The notes under the pieces are model-generated. The model ran no database searches, was not told where the DNA came from, and was given only the letters and a program-made list of their open reading frames with translations. Both the position numbers and the translations under genes were made by a program. A DNA stretch of 64,000 bases, from positions 21,527,491 to 21,591,490 of the forward strand of contig CM052361.1 in assembly GCA_028551475.1 (NCBI GenBank), in the 5' to 3' direction. This DNA comes from Casuarina equisetifolia (taxonomy: Eukaryota; Streptophyta; Magnoliopsida; Fagales; Casuarinaceae). Positions 13,422-24,410 of this stretch are shown in pieces (within the stretch, counting starts at the first letter, position 1; each line of letters begins with the position of its first letter).

Positions 13422-14900
13422 GCAATGTCATTAAGCAAACACATACCAAGTTCTCTTCGGAGAGTAGAGAACTTATTATGGTCCAATGGTTTAGTGAAAA
13501 TGTCAGCAAGTTACTGGTTAGTGCTAACAAATTCAATAGAGATATATGATTTTTCAACATGGTCACGAATAAAGTGATGTCTTATCTCTATATGTTTGGT
13601 TTTAGAGTGTTGTATTGGGTTTTTAGTGAGATTTATGGCACTGGTATTATCACATTTCAATGAAATCTTAGTGAAATGGAGATCGTAATCCTCTAATTGT
13701 TGTTTCATCCACAGAATCTAAGCATAGCAACTAGCCGCAACTATGTATTCGGCCTCAGTGGAAGAAAGAGTAACGTTGTTTTGTTTCTTGGAGTGCCAAG
13801 AAACCAGCATATGTCCTAAAAATTGACAGATACCACTAGTGCTTTTCTATCAATTTTACACCCAGCATAGTCAGAATCACTAAATGCATGTAGATCAAAC
13901 ATAGTGTCTTTTGAATACCAAATGCCTAATGTGATTGAGTCCTTTAGATACTGAAAAATCCTTTTAACAACTTTTAAGTGTTGTTCCTTGGGATTAGATT
14001 GAAACCTGCACATAAACAAACACTAAACATGATGTCTGGCCGATAAGCAATCAAATATAACAGGGAACCAATCATGCCTCTATACATTTTAGAATTAACA
14101 CAAACTCCAACATTGTCATTTGATAAAGATGTAGATGTGTTCATGGGAGTATTTATGGGTTTGGAATCATGCATGTTATATTTCTTGAGTAATTCCTTAG
14201 TATATTTAGTTTGACTTATGAATATTCCTTTAGGTGTTTGTTTAACTTGAAGTCCAAGAAAGTAATTTAATTCACCCATCATGCTCATCTCAAACTCATG
14301 TTTCATATTATCAGCAAATTGTTCACACATAGCAGAATTTGTAGAACCAAACACAATATCATCAACATAGATTTGAACAATCAAAATCTCTTTTCCTTGT
14401 GTCTTGATAAACAATGTATTATCTACCTTTCCTTTTCTAAAATTTGTATTTAACAAAAAGTTGCTCAGTTTATCATACCAAGCCCATGGGACTTGTTTTA
14501 ACCCATATAAAGCTTTGGAAAGCTTGAATACATGATCTGGGCATATGAGATCTTCAAATCCAGGTGGTTGTTTGACATAAACCTCTTCCTTAACAACACC
14601 ATTTAAAAAGGAACTTTTTACATCCATTTGAAGTAATGTGAAATTCATATAGCAAGCAAAAACAAGCAACATCCGAATAGCTTCTAACCTAGCTACAGGA
14701 GCAAACGTTTCATCATAGTCAATTCCTTTTTCTTGACTATATCCTTGTGCTACCAATCTGGCTTTGTTTCTTGTAATGGTCCCACATTCATCTAACTTAT
14801 TTCTGAACACCCATTTGGTTCCTATGACCGAATGGTTTTGTGGTCTTGGAACTAATTTCCAGACTTTACTCCTTTCAAACTGATTTAGTTCTTCTTGCAT
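13422..14900 (-). pseudogene. Copia reverse transcriptase and RNase H, broken
   Basis: The 14900-13974 frame is a Copia reverse transcriptase: [57 protein letters not shown], the catalytic YVDDIVFGS, and [12 protein letters not shown] frameshift near 14020 moves the sequence to 14019-13816 (QYLKDSITLGIW, DSDYAGC), and another break leads into the RNase H part (SWHSKKQNNVTLSSTEAEY, CDNTSAINL, RHHFIRDHV). A stop precedes LADIFTKPLDH near 13490, and the frame ends with ELGMCLLNDIA near 13430. The catalytic Asp pair of the reverse transcriptase is kept, but the breaks exclude one active polyprotein. Confidence 0.92.
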
Positions 14901-14999
14901 AACAAGGAACTAGCTCTCATCTTTAAGAGCTTCATCTATTTTCTTTGGTTCTATTTGAGACAAGAAAGCTTGATGTTCACACGTGTTATGATATTTAGA

Positions 15000-16457
15000 T
15001 CATGTGCTTACTCTATTTACTAGATTTCCTAGAATGTGTTGATATACTTCGTTTCTAACTCTTGGGAAAGTAAATTCTCTAGAGTCTAACTCCCCCTCAA
15101 CGGATGCATATTTGTCATTTGCATTTTGTGCCGTGAAGCTTAGATCAGAATCATCCTTGAATTTTACATGAATAGATTCTTCAACAACTAGAGTTCTCTT
15201 ATTGAAAACTCTATATGCTTTGCTAGTCTGAGAATAACCTAGTAAAATGGCCTCATCACTTTTAGAGTCAAATTTTCCAAGTGACTCTTTTCCATGGTTT
15301 AGCACAAAGCATTGACTTCCAAACACATGGAAGTAGGATATGTTGGTTTTTCTACCAAACAGTAACTCGAATGGAGTCTTCTTCAAGACTAGTCTTAAGA
15401 ATGCTCTATTTGAAATGTAGCAGGCTGTACTTACCGCTTCTCCCTAAAAGTGTTTAGGAAGATTGTATTCACACATCATGGTTCTAGCCATTTCTTGAAG
15501 TGTCCTATTCTTTCTTTCTACAACACCATTTTGTTGAGGTGTCCTAACTGTTAAAAAATTATGAGATATGCCATTCTTGGAACAGAATTTCTCAAAAAGA
15601 CAATTTTCAAACTCACCACCATGATCTGTCCGAATCTTAACAATGGTAAGATCCTTTTCATTTTGTACCATTTTAGAGAAATCAACAAATTTCTCAAATG
15701 CTTCATCTTTCCTAGCAAGTAGATATACCCAAGTATATCTAGTGTAATCATCTACTATGACTAAGGCATAATACTTTCCATTCATAGTGGCTATCCTTAG
15801 AGGACCAAACAAATCCATATGTATCATTTCTAATGGTCTTGAGGTAGACATTATTAATTTTGGTTTAAAACTGCTTTGAGTATGTTTCCCTTTCACACAA
15901 GCATCACATAATTGATCTTTATCAAATGTGAGCTCGGGTAGTCCTCTAACTAGGCCGTTCTTGGATAATTTATCTAATAATCCTAGACTAGCATGACCAA
16001 GTTTTCTATGCCACAACCATGCATCAACACTTTTACTAGTAATCAAGCATGTTTGTTTATTTGTCAACTCACTAAGATCAAGCACATAGATGTTATCTTT
16101 CCTTTTTCCAATTATTCTCACATTATTTTCCAACTTTTCAATAAGACATAGTTCTTTCCCAAATCTAATTTTGAAGTTGTTATCACACAACTGACTTATA
16201 CTTAGAAGTTTGAATTTCAATTCATCAACATACAGCACATCATATATGAGAAGGGATCTCGAATTACCTATGGTGCCTACACCTTTAATCCTTCCTTTGG
16301 AGTTATCTCCAAAAGATACCGTACCACTGGACTTTAGCTCAAGTGTTGAGAAGAGCTCCATCATCCCAGTCATATGACGGGAACAACCGCTCTCCAGAAT
16401 CCACAACTCTTTGTGCTTCTTCTTGTCTATATTCCTACTCATATCTTGCAGAAACAA
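15000..16457 (-). pseudogene. Copia protease, GAG-pre-integrase and integrase, broken
   Basis: The open frame 16457-15444 starts with a protease motif WILESGCSRHMTG, where Copia normally has DSG, so the catalytic Asp is Glu. A zinc-binding pre-integrase follows (HRKLGH ... CDACVKGK). The integrase core has HMDLFGP, RTDHGGEF and PQQNGVVERKNRT, the D,D,E set. A TAG replaces the usual Trp after KHF near 15442. The frame resumes at 15386-15000 (TPFELLFGRKTN, FHVFGSQCFV, GYSQTSKAYRVFN), the C-terminal part linking to reverse transcriptase, and ends in a stop at 15000. Confidence 0.92.
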
Positions 16458-16461
16458 AAAT

Positions 16462-18170
16462 TTATGTTGAAGATTTTGGTACCCTTTTTTCTTTGGGTCC
16501 GTGAGTGTTAGTTTCTAATACATTTATCATTTTCTTAGGCATCCAAATCTTTTTGATCTTGTATGTTTTTCTAAGCCTAACTGGACATGTATCAAATGAA
16601 TGACCAACATATTTACAATAAGAACATTTATGATGCAGCAAGAGTCCACAATCCTTATTGTCAACGAGGCTTGTAGGTGTTTTTGTATTTTCTAAGGAAT
16701 TGTATCCTATACTAGCTTTATTGTATATACCTCTTTGTGATTCTAATATGTTATTCAACAAGTTACTACCTTTTGTAAACCTGTGCAATAATATACTAGT
16801 TTCATCCAGTTTCATTTGAATTTCAGATTTCTCTTTTTCTAACACCCGAATTTTCATGTTTAGTTTTTCTGTGTCTCGATCACACACTAACTTATTTGAC
16901 TCATCAGCATGCTTATTTTCTGAATAGGAGCAAATACTAATCGAAGAGCATTTATCAGTTTTAGAAGAAATATTCTTAGAAGTGTTTTTATGCATACAAG
17001 TCATAGATGATGCCATGGGAGATTTATCCTTTTCAGTTTTAGCTTTTTCAGATTTATATTTAGCCTTCATCTTCCTATATTTTTCTTTTATCTTTGTTGT
17101 ATACTCAACCAGATCAAAAATGGCAGTTTCAATGTCACCACTCAGATTTGTTTCGAATTTAGGATCACTTACCTCAAGTTCTTCTTCTATTGTTGCATTT
17201 GCGGTTAGGCAGAGATGAGCTACTTCTTCTTGTTCTTCTTCATCTGATGAGGAGCTCTCATCATCCCATGCAGCAATCATCGCCTTCTTCTTTCCTTTAT
17301 TCTTCTTCTTCTTGAGTGAGGGGCAATCGACTTTGATATGTCCAGGCTTTCTACACTCATAGCATAAGTTATCCCTAGACTCATATGTTTTATTTCTTCT
17401 AGGTTGTCATTTATTTCTTACTAGACCCTTTTTGAGATATTTCCTAAATCTTCTAGCAATTAAAGCAATCTCATCATTTTCTGACTCAATCTCTTCAGTC
17501 TTCTTTATTTATACTTTTAAAGCAAGTGACCTTCTATTCTCTTTTTCCTTAACTCTCCAAATTAGTTTCATTTCATGAGCCTTTAGTGATCCTAGTAAAT
17601 CATCTAAGGTTAAACTATCTAGATCATATGCCTCTTCTATAGCCATTTTCTTGGAATCCCAGATCTTGGGTAGAGACACTACATTTTTCTAACCATTTCT
17701 TCATTTATGTAAGTCTTTCCTAGCAACCTAAGTTCATATATTAGTTCAGTAAATCTACCAAACATGTCACTAATAGTTTCAAATTCAAGCATAGTAAATA
17801 ATTCATAATCATGAGTAAGCATGGTTACCTTGGATGACTTAACTTTCTTTGTACCTTCAAATATGACTTCTAATTTATCCTATATTTCCTTACCCGTGAG
17901 ATAAGATGATACCTTATTAAATTCATGAGCTTTCAACCCACTATAAATCATGTTCATAGCTTTGGCATTTATTCCCATGATTTTAGCTTCATTTTTACTC
18001 CATTCATCAGTTTCGGGTAACATGGTACCCTTTCTGATTATCTGCCAAGCTTCAGCGTCTTGACCAATAATGAATACTTGCATGAGTTGCTTCCAATGTC
18101 TATAATTTATCCCATTAAACAGAGGTGGTTTGTTATATCCCGTAACAGCTACTCCTTTCTCTATAGCCAT
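16462..18170 (-). pseudogene. Copia Gag, SIRE type, broken
   Basis: Starts MAIEKGVAVTGYNKPPLFNG at 18170, 46 bases after the primer site, and continues as a retrotransposon Gag with stops (one at about 17880). A first zinc knuckle CYECRKPGHIKVDC is at about 17320-17365. The frame 17280-16462 continues with an acidic Ser/Glu run, a coiled-coil-like Lys/Glu-rich middle and a second knuckle CSYCKYVGHSFDTC near 16585-16635. The two-knuckle layout with an acidic stretch between is known from SIRE-type Gag proteins. Particle assembly is its normal role; this copy cannot make it in one piece. Confidence 0.85.
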
Positions 18171-18217
18171 GTAAGTGGATATACTCTAGGATGTTAAGCC
18201 TTTAAATCAGAGAACCT

Positions 18218-18230
18218 GGCTCTGATGCCA
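18218..18230 (-). other. Primer binding site (tRNA-iMet type)
   Basis: Minus strand TGGCATCAGAGCC, two bases inside the 5' LTR; differs by one base from the common plant TGGTATCAGAGCC complementary to initiator Met tRNA. Confidence 0.9.
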
Positions 18231-18232
18231 AT

Positions 18233-19756
18233 TGTTGGGTTTATGGCTATCCAAGAAGGGGGGGTTGAATTGGATATTTGGAAGTTTAATCAATTTTAAA
18301 ATATTCTTTAAGTTTTTTTTTCTATAATGAATACAGCCAAACAAATTATCACAATAGTAATGGAATATCTAATAGAAGAATTAAATCAGAGAAATTCAGA
18401 CACAAGAATTTCACGGTGGTTCAACACTTTTTCACCTACTTCCACCCTCTTCTCCTTCAACTCAAACTGAGTTGAAATCTGCTTTACTTCACACAAGGAA
18501 AGCACCTCTCCTTCACCTCACAACTCCTCAAAAGGAGTTATATAGTTCATGATTACAAGGTTAGGTTTACAAAAACCTTAGTACATCAAGCTTACTCCTC
18601 AAATATATGATATGAGTGAGGATTTAAGCTTATCAGAGAGCTAATCAAATGTATACAGAGTCAATTTAAGCTCTAATCCCCAAAACCCCAATTTCACAAA
18701 TCTAAGGTTTTCGGATTTATAATAATCTTTATGTGCAAATAATGTTATAATCAATCTAGCATATATAAAGATTAATCTATCAAATGATATTCACAAGATG
18801 ACAAGTTTAGAGAATATCACCGAAGATTTTCTTTTCCTTCAAACGTTACCAAACATAGCTATAAGCACAAATCGATGAGGGCTTTTGTTTCTCTTGATCA
18901 TATCAGTAAGAATATGTCTCAGCAAGCACCAATATTTCATCCAAATCTCCCTTTTATAGCAGGTACTTGAACCTTGAATAGATCAGGGTTTCGGTTCAAA
19001 CCTTTTTGAAATCCTTCCGTTGGGATTTGATGGATTCGATGTTGTACTGATGCAGGTGATGATTTTTCAGCAAAATAGTCGTTCTGACATTTAGTCGCCT
19101 AACCATTCTTCCCGTTGGAGCTATCGTTGCAAGAGAGAGAGATCGAGAGGAGAAGTGTTTCTTTAGGTCGAAGAGTGCGGCTAGGGCTTCCGTTTTTCGG
19201 TCATAAGAGCTTATGCTCTTATTTGCTTCCACACACTACCATTTTAAATAAGTGACTTCTCTCAGGATGCTGCCGTTTCATGCTTCACAAGTTGGCCTCT
19301 TTACATGGGCTGAAGTTTCACGGGCTGAAGCTTTCATTCACGGGCTGAATAAATAAATAAGCTTAATGTGTCCATATGTAAATATATGGTCAGTCCATTA
19401 CACCTATACATACACCAATTCCAAGTATCAATGTTCCTTTAACATAACCAAGAATGTAGATTAATCTATGATAAAAATATTCAAAGATTAAATCAACTTA
19501 GCTTCATATTTGATGTTAAATAATAAAATATAGGAACCCGGTTACTTTATAATATCATTAATTGATATTATAATTTGCACACCTTTTACTTCCTTTGAGT
19601 TTTGATATGTGCACACAAGATCTCATATTTTCTATCATATATGCAAGTATGATATTCTATTTAATATATGTTCAAATAAATATAAAATTCTATTTGACAT
19701 ATATTCTCATAAAATTTTGTTCTCAATCAAAACATACAAGCACATGATTTTCAACA
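18233..19756 (-). repeat. 5' LTR of the SIRE-type element
   Basis: 1524 bp, pairs with 11452-12975; together they define the element and its age. It should hold the promoter in element orientation; I did not identify a TATA box. Confidence 0.95.
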
Positions 19757-21577
19757 GTTATTACATAAATTACCTTTATAATAATTAAAGTTTAATTTTA
19801 TTGAGGCAAAATCTAATATAGGGTTTTCTAACTTCTAAGTAACTTGGATTTGATGGACTTAGTAACCCTTAGGGAGAAAAATACCATTCATGCGTTTCCC
19901 TTTTTGTTAAGGTAAGAATAGATATGGTAAAGATTGGACTCTAATTCTAATGCCTAAGTACTATTTGCCAATATTTATGTCTTCCTTTGCCTAACTTAGA
20001 AAAATGCAAGTAATGGTGCCTTATCGATATGAATCATTCTTGGAGAATTTGGTATCTTTGGTTGAGTATAAGGAGATACTAATGTCCAAGATTGATGATG
20101 TTGTCGAACAAATAATAATAGTGAAGTTTGTTGTTGATCTTTTTAAATATCCTTCTACAAATGGGTCTTTACTTAATAGAGTTGGTTGCAAGGTGAGTTT
20201 TGTAGTGTTGACCCATCTTCATTAATGCTTCATATTCCGAGAGGAAGAAAAACATTTTCTCAAGGAAGAATTTTTTTTTTGCTTTTTATTTTTCTTTTCC
20301 TAAATGGATGAGAAAATAAAATATTTTAGTTCCTTGATTCTCTTTGCCACAAAATTTCACTTATTATTGTGAGTATAATAATTATTACAAATTCCCATAA
20401 CAAGAATTTTGAGAAACCATATACTTCTAGATAAAAGTTCTATGACCATAAATTGTGGTTATTGCTATTGCCACAATACCTAACTTTAATAGCTTTTGAA
20501 AGCCTTTAATTACATCGAAATATCAACAACAAAAAATCACGGTTACTATCATGAATGAGGAATCAATCAACAACAGCTATAGAGTTGCCAATAAACTAGG
20601 ATGAAGTGAAAGCAAAAGGTGAGGAAAGGATAAGAAGAAGTAGGATTGTTAGAAGTAGTAAAGACATGAAATGCTAACTCATAAGATTTCTCAAAAACCA
20701 TTTGACTTTGGGACAATTCATTATTATATTTTATTGTTATAATTTAAAGTAATACATGGTTAATGTAAATACATATTTTAATTATCACCCAACTAGAACA
20801 TGTTCTGTTAATTATGCATCATAAAAAATTAAAAGTCTTAGTTTTGAAATTTTATGCAATTGGATAGAGATCTAGCATGTGAAGCAATATGCAAGTCATT
20901 GGTTCTTTAAAATGGCAAGGATCCTAAGAAATCTTTTCTTCCTTTAGAAAAAAATGCTAAAAGAATTCTTGTTGCTAGAACCCATGCTGACAATCTTGGA
21001 TATCAATGTGGAGAATAGACATTTGTAGTGGGGAAAGTGGCAAAATTACAATTGGTTTGCAACCTAATTGTTATAAGCATTAAGTAGTAGCTTTACTATC
21101 AAACTCTTAGTGGCAAAATATTTTTCTTTCTAGCTTCCTCTTATTTATATTCATCATGGTACTTGCTAATGTTTAATGTTTATCCATTATGCTAATGTTT
21201 TATGTACCTTTGTTTGTTGTCATTTCAATTATGTAGCCATATAACCTCTACTTTTACTCCAACCTCCATTTACGTGGTGCTCTTCATAGAATGCATAAGC
21301 GTTGTGTCAAATCTAACTTAGAAAAGTTTGTGACGGACATGGAATATCGATTAGCTTCATAATAATTTCATCAAAGTGCACCTCCTTATAGAACATTGTT
21401 GAAATTCTCCAAATCATATGAGTTCATTTTTTTAATTAGTGATATATAATTGCATATCTACCTTTGATTGACAATAATCATGCAATATTTTCCTCTTTAA
21501 GCATTCATAGGTTAAATAGCTGGCCTAGCTTCCCATAAAAGGACACAAAGAACTAATTTGGTACATAAAAATGAGGA

Positions 21578-21606
21578 AAAGAAGAAGAAGAAGAAGAAGA
21601 AGAAGA
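21578..21606. repeat. (GAA)n microsatellite
   Basis: Uninterrupted GAA/AAG run in intron 8 of pseudogene A. Confidence 0.9.
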
Positions 21607-21629
21607 AAAAGGATAGTTTGATATAATTT

Positions 21630-22065
21630 GTTTTCTAGGAACAACTATTTTAGATGCTATTAATAAACTATAATTTGAATTCTAGTCACAACAATTTTAA
21701 ATGCTATTAATAGACTATAACTTTTTTTTTTTTTCTAGTCATAACCATTTTAGATGCTATTAATAGGTGTTGTGTACCGAATCTTGGACTGTCATTTCAA
21801 TTCTATAGCCATATAACATTTGCTTTCACTCCAACCCCCATTTGTTAAATTTAACTTAGAAAAGTTTGTGACAAACAAGGAATATTAATTAGCTTCACAA
21901 TAATTTCATCAAAGTGCACCTCTTTATAGAACATTGTTAAAATTCTCAAAAGTATATGAGTTCATTTTATTTAATAAGTGATATACGATTGCATATTTCT
22001 CTTTGATTGACAAAAAAAGGATAGTTTGATAAAATTTGTTTTTTAGGCACAACCAGTTTAGATAC
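21630..22065 (+). repeat. Exon 9 acceptor segment repeated four times
   Basis: A segment of pyrimidine tract, AG and ACAACTATTTTAGATGCTATTAAT occurs near 21638, 21687, 21737 and (diverged) 22045. About 220 bp of intron 8 (21230-21500) is also copied at 21795-22020. Together they form a local tandem duplication at the intron 8/exon 9 border. Confidence 0.8.
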
Positions 22066-22184
22066 TATTAATTTGATTTTTTGTGTATATCGAACCTTAA
22101 GGCAATGCCAGTTACCGACTGAACTAGGCATTTATTATAAGTCATGGTATCCACTTAATTTAATATAAACAATATATCTCACCC

Positions 22185-23590
22185 GCCTTCTTTTCATTAG
22201 CTTCATTTTCCTAGGCAAGACTTAAAGCTTCCTCAAATTCATCTGTTTCACGTTTGATTCACTAAAAGTAGTTTGAAAGTAAGAATGTTCTTCGAAAGAA
22301 CCTAGATCACCGAAAGTTTGCAGAGGTGATAGCGTGGCATATGATCAAATTAAGAATTAAGTTCTCGGTGCAACTTGCAGAAATGCTTCTTCCTTCGAAA
22401 AGATTGCCGTGTGTTTTGTCATCTCTGCTAAAATGGGTGGGACTGAAAATACTACGTACGAATCACCGATGTGATCACTTCGCTTTTTATGGTGATAGGT
22501 GCAATAGAGAGCTAGCGAAAAAGAATTGGCTTTACTGACAATGACCACAGAACAACTCCAGAGAGAAGGAATGAAACAAAGTAACACACTAAATCTCAGG
22601 GATTGTATTTGGCGTTTCTCATCTTTCACTCAAACAACTCATAAGTGCAGAGAGTTTAGTGGAAAGTTTAAATTCCTCATGCAATCAATTAATACAATTA
22701 CATGATTAGATTCAACCATCTGAAGACAGTGGAGCATTACCCCTACACAAAGCTCATAGTATTAGTGGCAAGATCCTTGTTTCAGAAAGGAAAAAACCAA
22801 ACTTGACAACGAAGAAGTGGGTTTGCAACGTCAACATGAGGCCAATGGGATTTAATATTAGGACGCCCTTGTTTTGGTGCAACAGCAAACCTTTTAAGAG
22901 TTGTCTCATTCAATTATAGTTTGAGTCATCTTAGTAATTAAATTGGTTCACTATTGGAATTCGTTGCAGTTGGGAAACAAGTAAAGCTGATAGTGTTATA
23001 ATGCCACTTGCCAAAGGACCAGAGAATTTAATAACCCCTCTTGGCATAACGTAGCTCTCAGCTTGGAATACAAGAATGGGATCTCATTGGTGTTTCTGCA
23101 TAATTTTGTACGCAAACATGGTTTTCATATGTAAGCATATTTATTGCATACCCAGACTTTGCTTTCCGAGCTTTGCTTCAGAGAGACCATTATCAAGGAC
23201 GACCATCTGTCGTCCAGCCAAGTAAAATCGAAGAAGCAAAGAAAAGCGACGAGGAGAATAGCCCTAATTATAGTTGAATTATTCGAATGGTCAATCTAGT
23301 TGAGAAAAACAATCTGAATTTCATTTTTTTTCCTTTTTTTAATAAAATTTTACTGCTGTTAGGAAGAAATGATGAAGCTAACTAGAGCTGTCAAAGCATC
23401 AACAGACCATAATATGGGATCAAGTTTTTACATACCTCAATTCATATACCACAATTATCACCAGAATTTATTGCACGTACTTATTTGTAGCAATTTTGAC
23501 TATGGATAAACCACATTTTTTCCATAGCCTAAAATACTACAAAAATACTCATAATGAAAAAATATGAGCATTACCATAGACTACGAAGAA
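22185..23590. repeat. Spacer repeat D, copy 2
   Basis: Matches D1 (7861-9070) and, over a longer stretch, D3 (about 37510-38920), including the tail from AGACCATAATATGGGA to CTCATAATGAAAAA that D1 lost to the Copia remnant. The minus-strand open frame 22629-22357 is not kept in the other two copies. Confidence 0.78.
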
Positions 23591-23599
23591 CAAGAAAAC

Positions 23600-23938
23600 G
23601 CCAACCATGAAGCCTAGCTAGACAGCAACGGGCCTCTTAGATCATGGATTATAGGAACCAACACCAAAGGCACGCACGAAGATACCCTCTTCAATCCTCG
23701 CATAAACTCTGCCACAAACGAGAATTCTCCAAATGAAAATTACTTTAACACTAAGGGATGGTTGATGAATGAGTCCTGTCTTCAAGGTATTCTATATACT
23801 TTGAAAGATAAGAGAATCTTCAAATTTGAGCTTCTTCCTGGCAACACTTCAGGCCGTCCGTCTTGGCTTTTTTACTGGCATGATGACAATAACTACGTTT
23901 TTGAAGACATCACCTTCTCTTTGAGAAATTCAACTTAA
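23600..23938 (+). other. Unrecognised open stretch, no ATG
   Basis: A frame of about 105 codons from 23620 to the TAA at 23936-23938, containing WLMNESCLQGILYTL, FELLPGNTSG and WLFYWHDDNNYVFEDI. The composition looks protein-like and differs from the AT-rich surroundings, but I recognise no family and there is no start codon. It may be a broken exon. Confidence 0.35.
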
Positions 23939-24410
23939 ATTTGTTGCGACAACGAATACATGGGCAACTAAAAAAAAAAACATACGAATTCTGTTGATCA
24001 TAGGCTGACACCTTTGTCTTTTAGTTATAAATTCTTTGTCTATAACTGAGTGAATATAACCTAAGAAATGAATTTTGTAATAGATTTTTCCTTTCCTCCA
24101 TTTCATGCCATCATCAACAGCTTCCACAACGTAGCGATTTCAGAACAGTAAAAAGCATGAAGCATCGTCCTTCAACATCATAACACACGCAGCACCTGGA
24201 CTGCGAGAACCCGATTTAAGCAGAGCCCAATATCATAGCAGTCCAACAAACGATACTTCTTCTCAACGTTGCTCTTAAGGAATCCTCAGCATCATAAATT
24301 TCCACGCACACCATGTAACCTGCAATTTAAACCATTCCAAGGAAAAATATCTCATTCAGTCATTTCATCGAACAGTTTACTGGCGCTTGGCAATTCGCCC
24401 CGTACAACAA
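23930..24410 (-). pseudogene. Pentatricopeptide-repeat (PPR) gene relic
   Basis: On the minus strand, SASKLFDEMTE, a stop, then DIFPWNGL (24390-24320) followed in another frame by AEDSLRATLRRSIVCWTAMILGS (about 24290-24230) follow the repeating pattern of plant PLS-class PPR proteins (LFDEM..RD..SWN..I.GY; ..VSWTAMI.GY). PPR proteins act in organelle RNA processing. Several stops and frameshifts make this a short decayed fragment of perhaps two to four repeats. Its limits are uncertain. Confidence 0.6.

Larger units (their letters stand above)
11452..19756 (-). mobile_element. Complete but decayed SIRE/Maximus-type Ty1/copia retrotransposon
   Basis: 8305 bp with two 1524-bp LTRs (TG...CA ends) and target duplication GTTAT at 11447-11451 and 19757-19761. 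On the minus strand the order is 5' LTR, primer site, gag, protease, integrase, reverse transcriptase, RNase H, polypurine tract, 3' LTR, which is the Copia order. A Gag with two CCHC knuckles and an acidic Ser/Glu stretch (DDESSSSDEEEQEE), long LTRs and YVDDIVFGS point to the SIRE (Sirevirus) lineage. Reading frames are broken by several stops and at least one frameshift, so it is not autonomous. By eye the LTRs differ at about 60-70 positions (around 4%), mostly transitions, so the insertion is not recent. Confidence 0.93.
19762..22080 (+). pseudogene. GH3 pseudogene A, right part (intron 5 to start of exon 9)
   Basis: Continues the copy split by the retrotransposon. Exon 6 is at 19822-19926, exon 7 at about 20010-20192 (VPYRYESFLENLVSL and KIDDVVEQI still readable) and exon 8 at about 20861-21054. 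Exon 6 has lost the nucleophile codon and has a stop beside it. Exon 8 has a small deletion near LVLL and a TAG at 21016-21018 where the intact gene has GGW. Only about 25 bases of exon 9 remain, repeated four times. The copy therefore cannot encode an enzyme. Confidence 0.9.

Noticed and set aside
22357-22629. 90-codon minus-strand open frame in spacer D2
   Set aside because: The matching frames in D1 and D3 differ through indels that are not multiples of three, so there is no sign of coding constraint.
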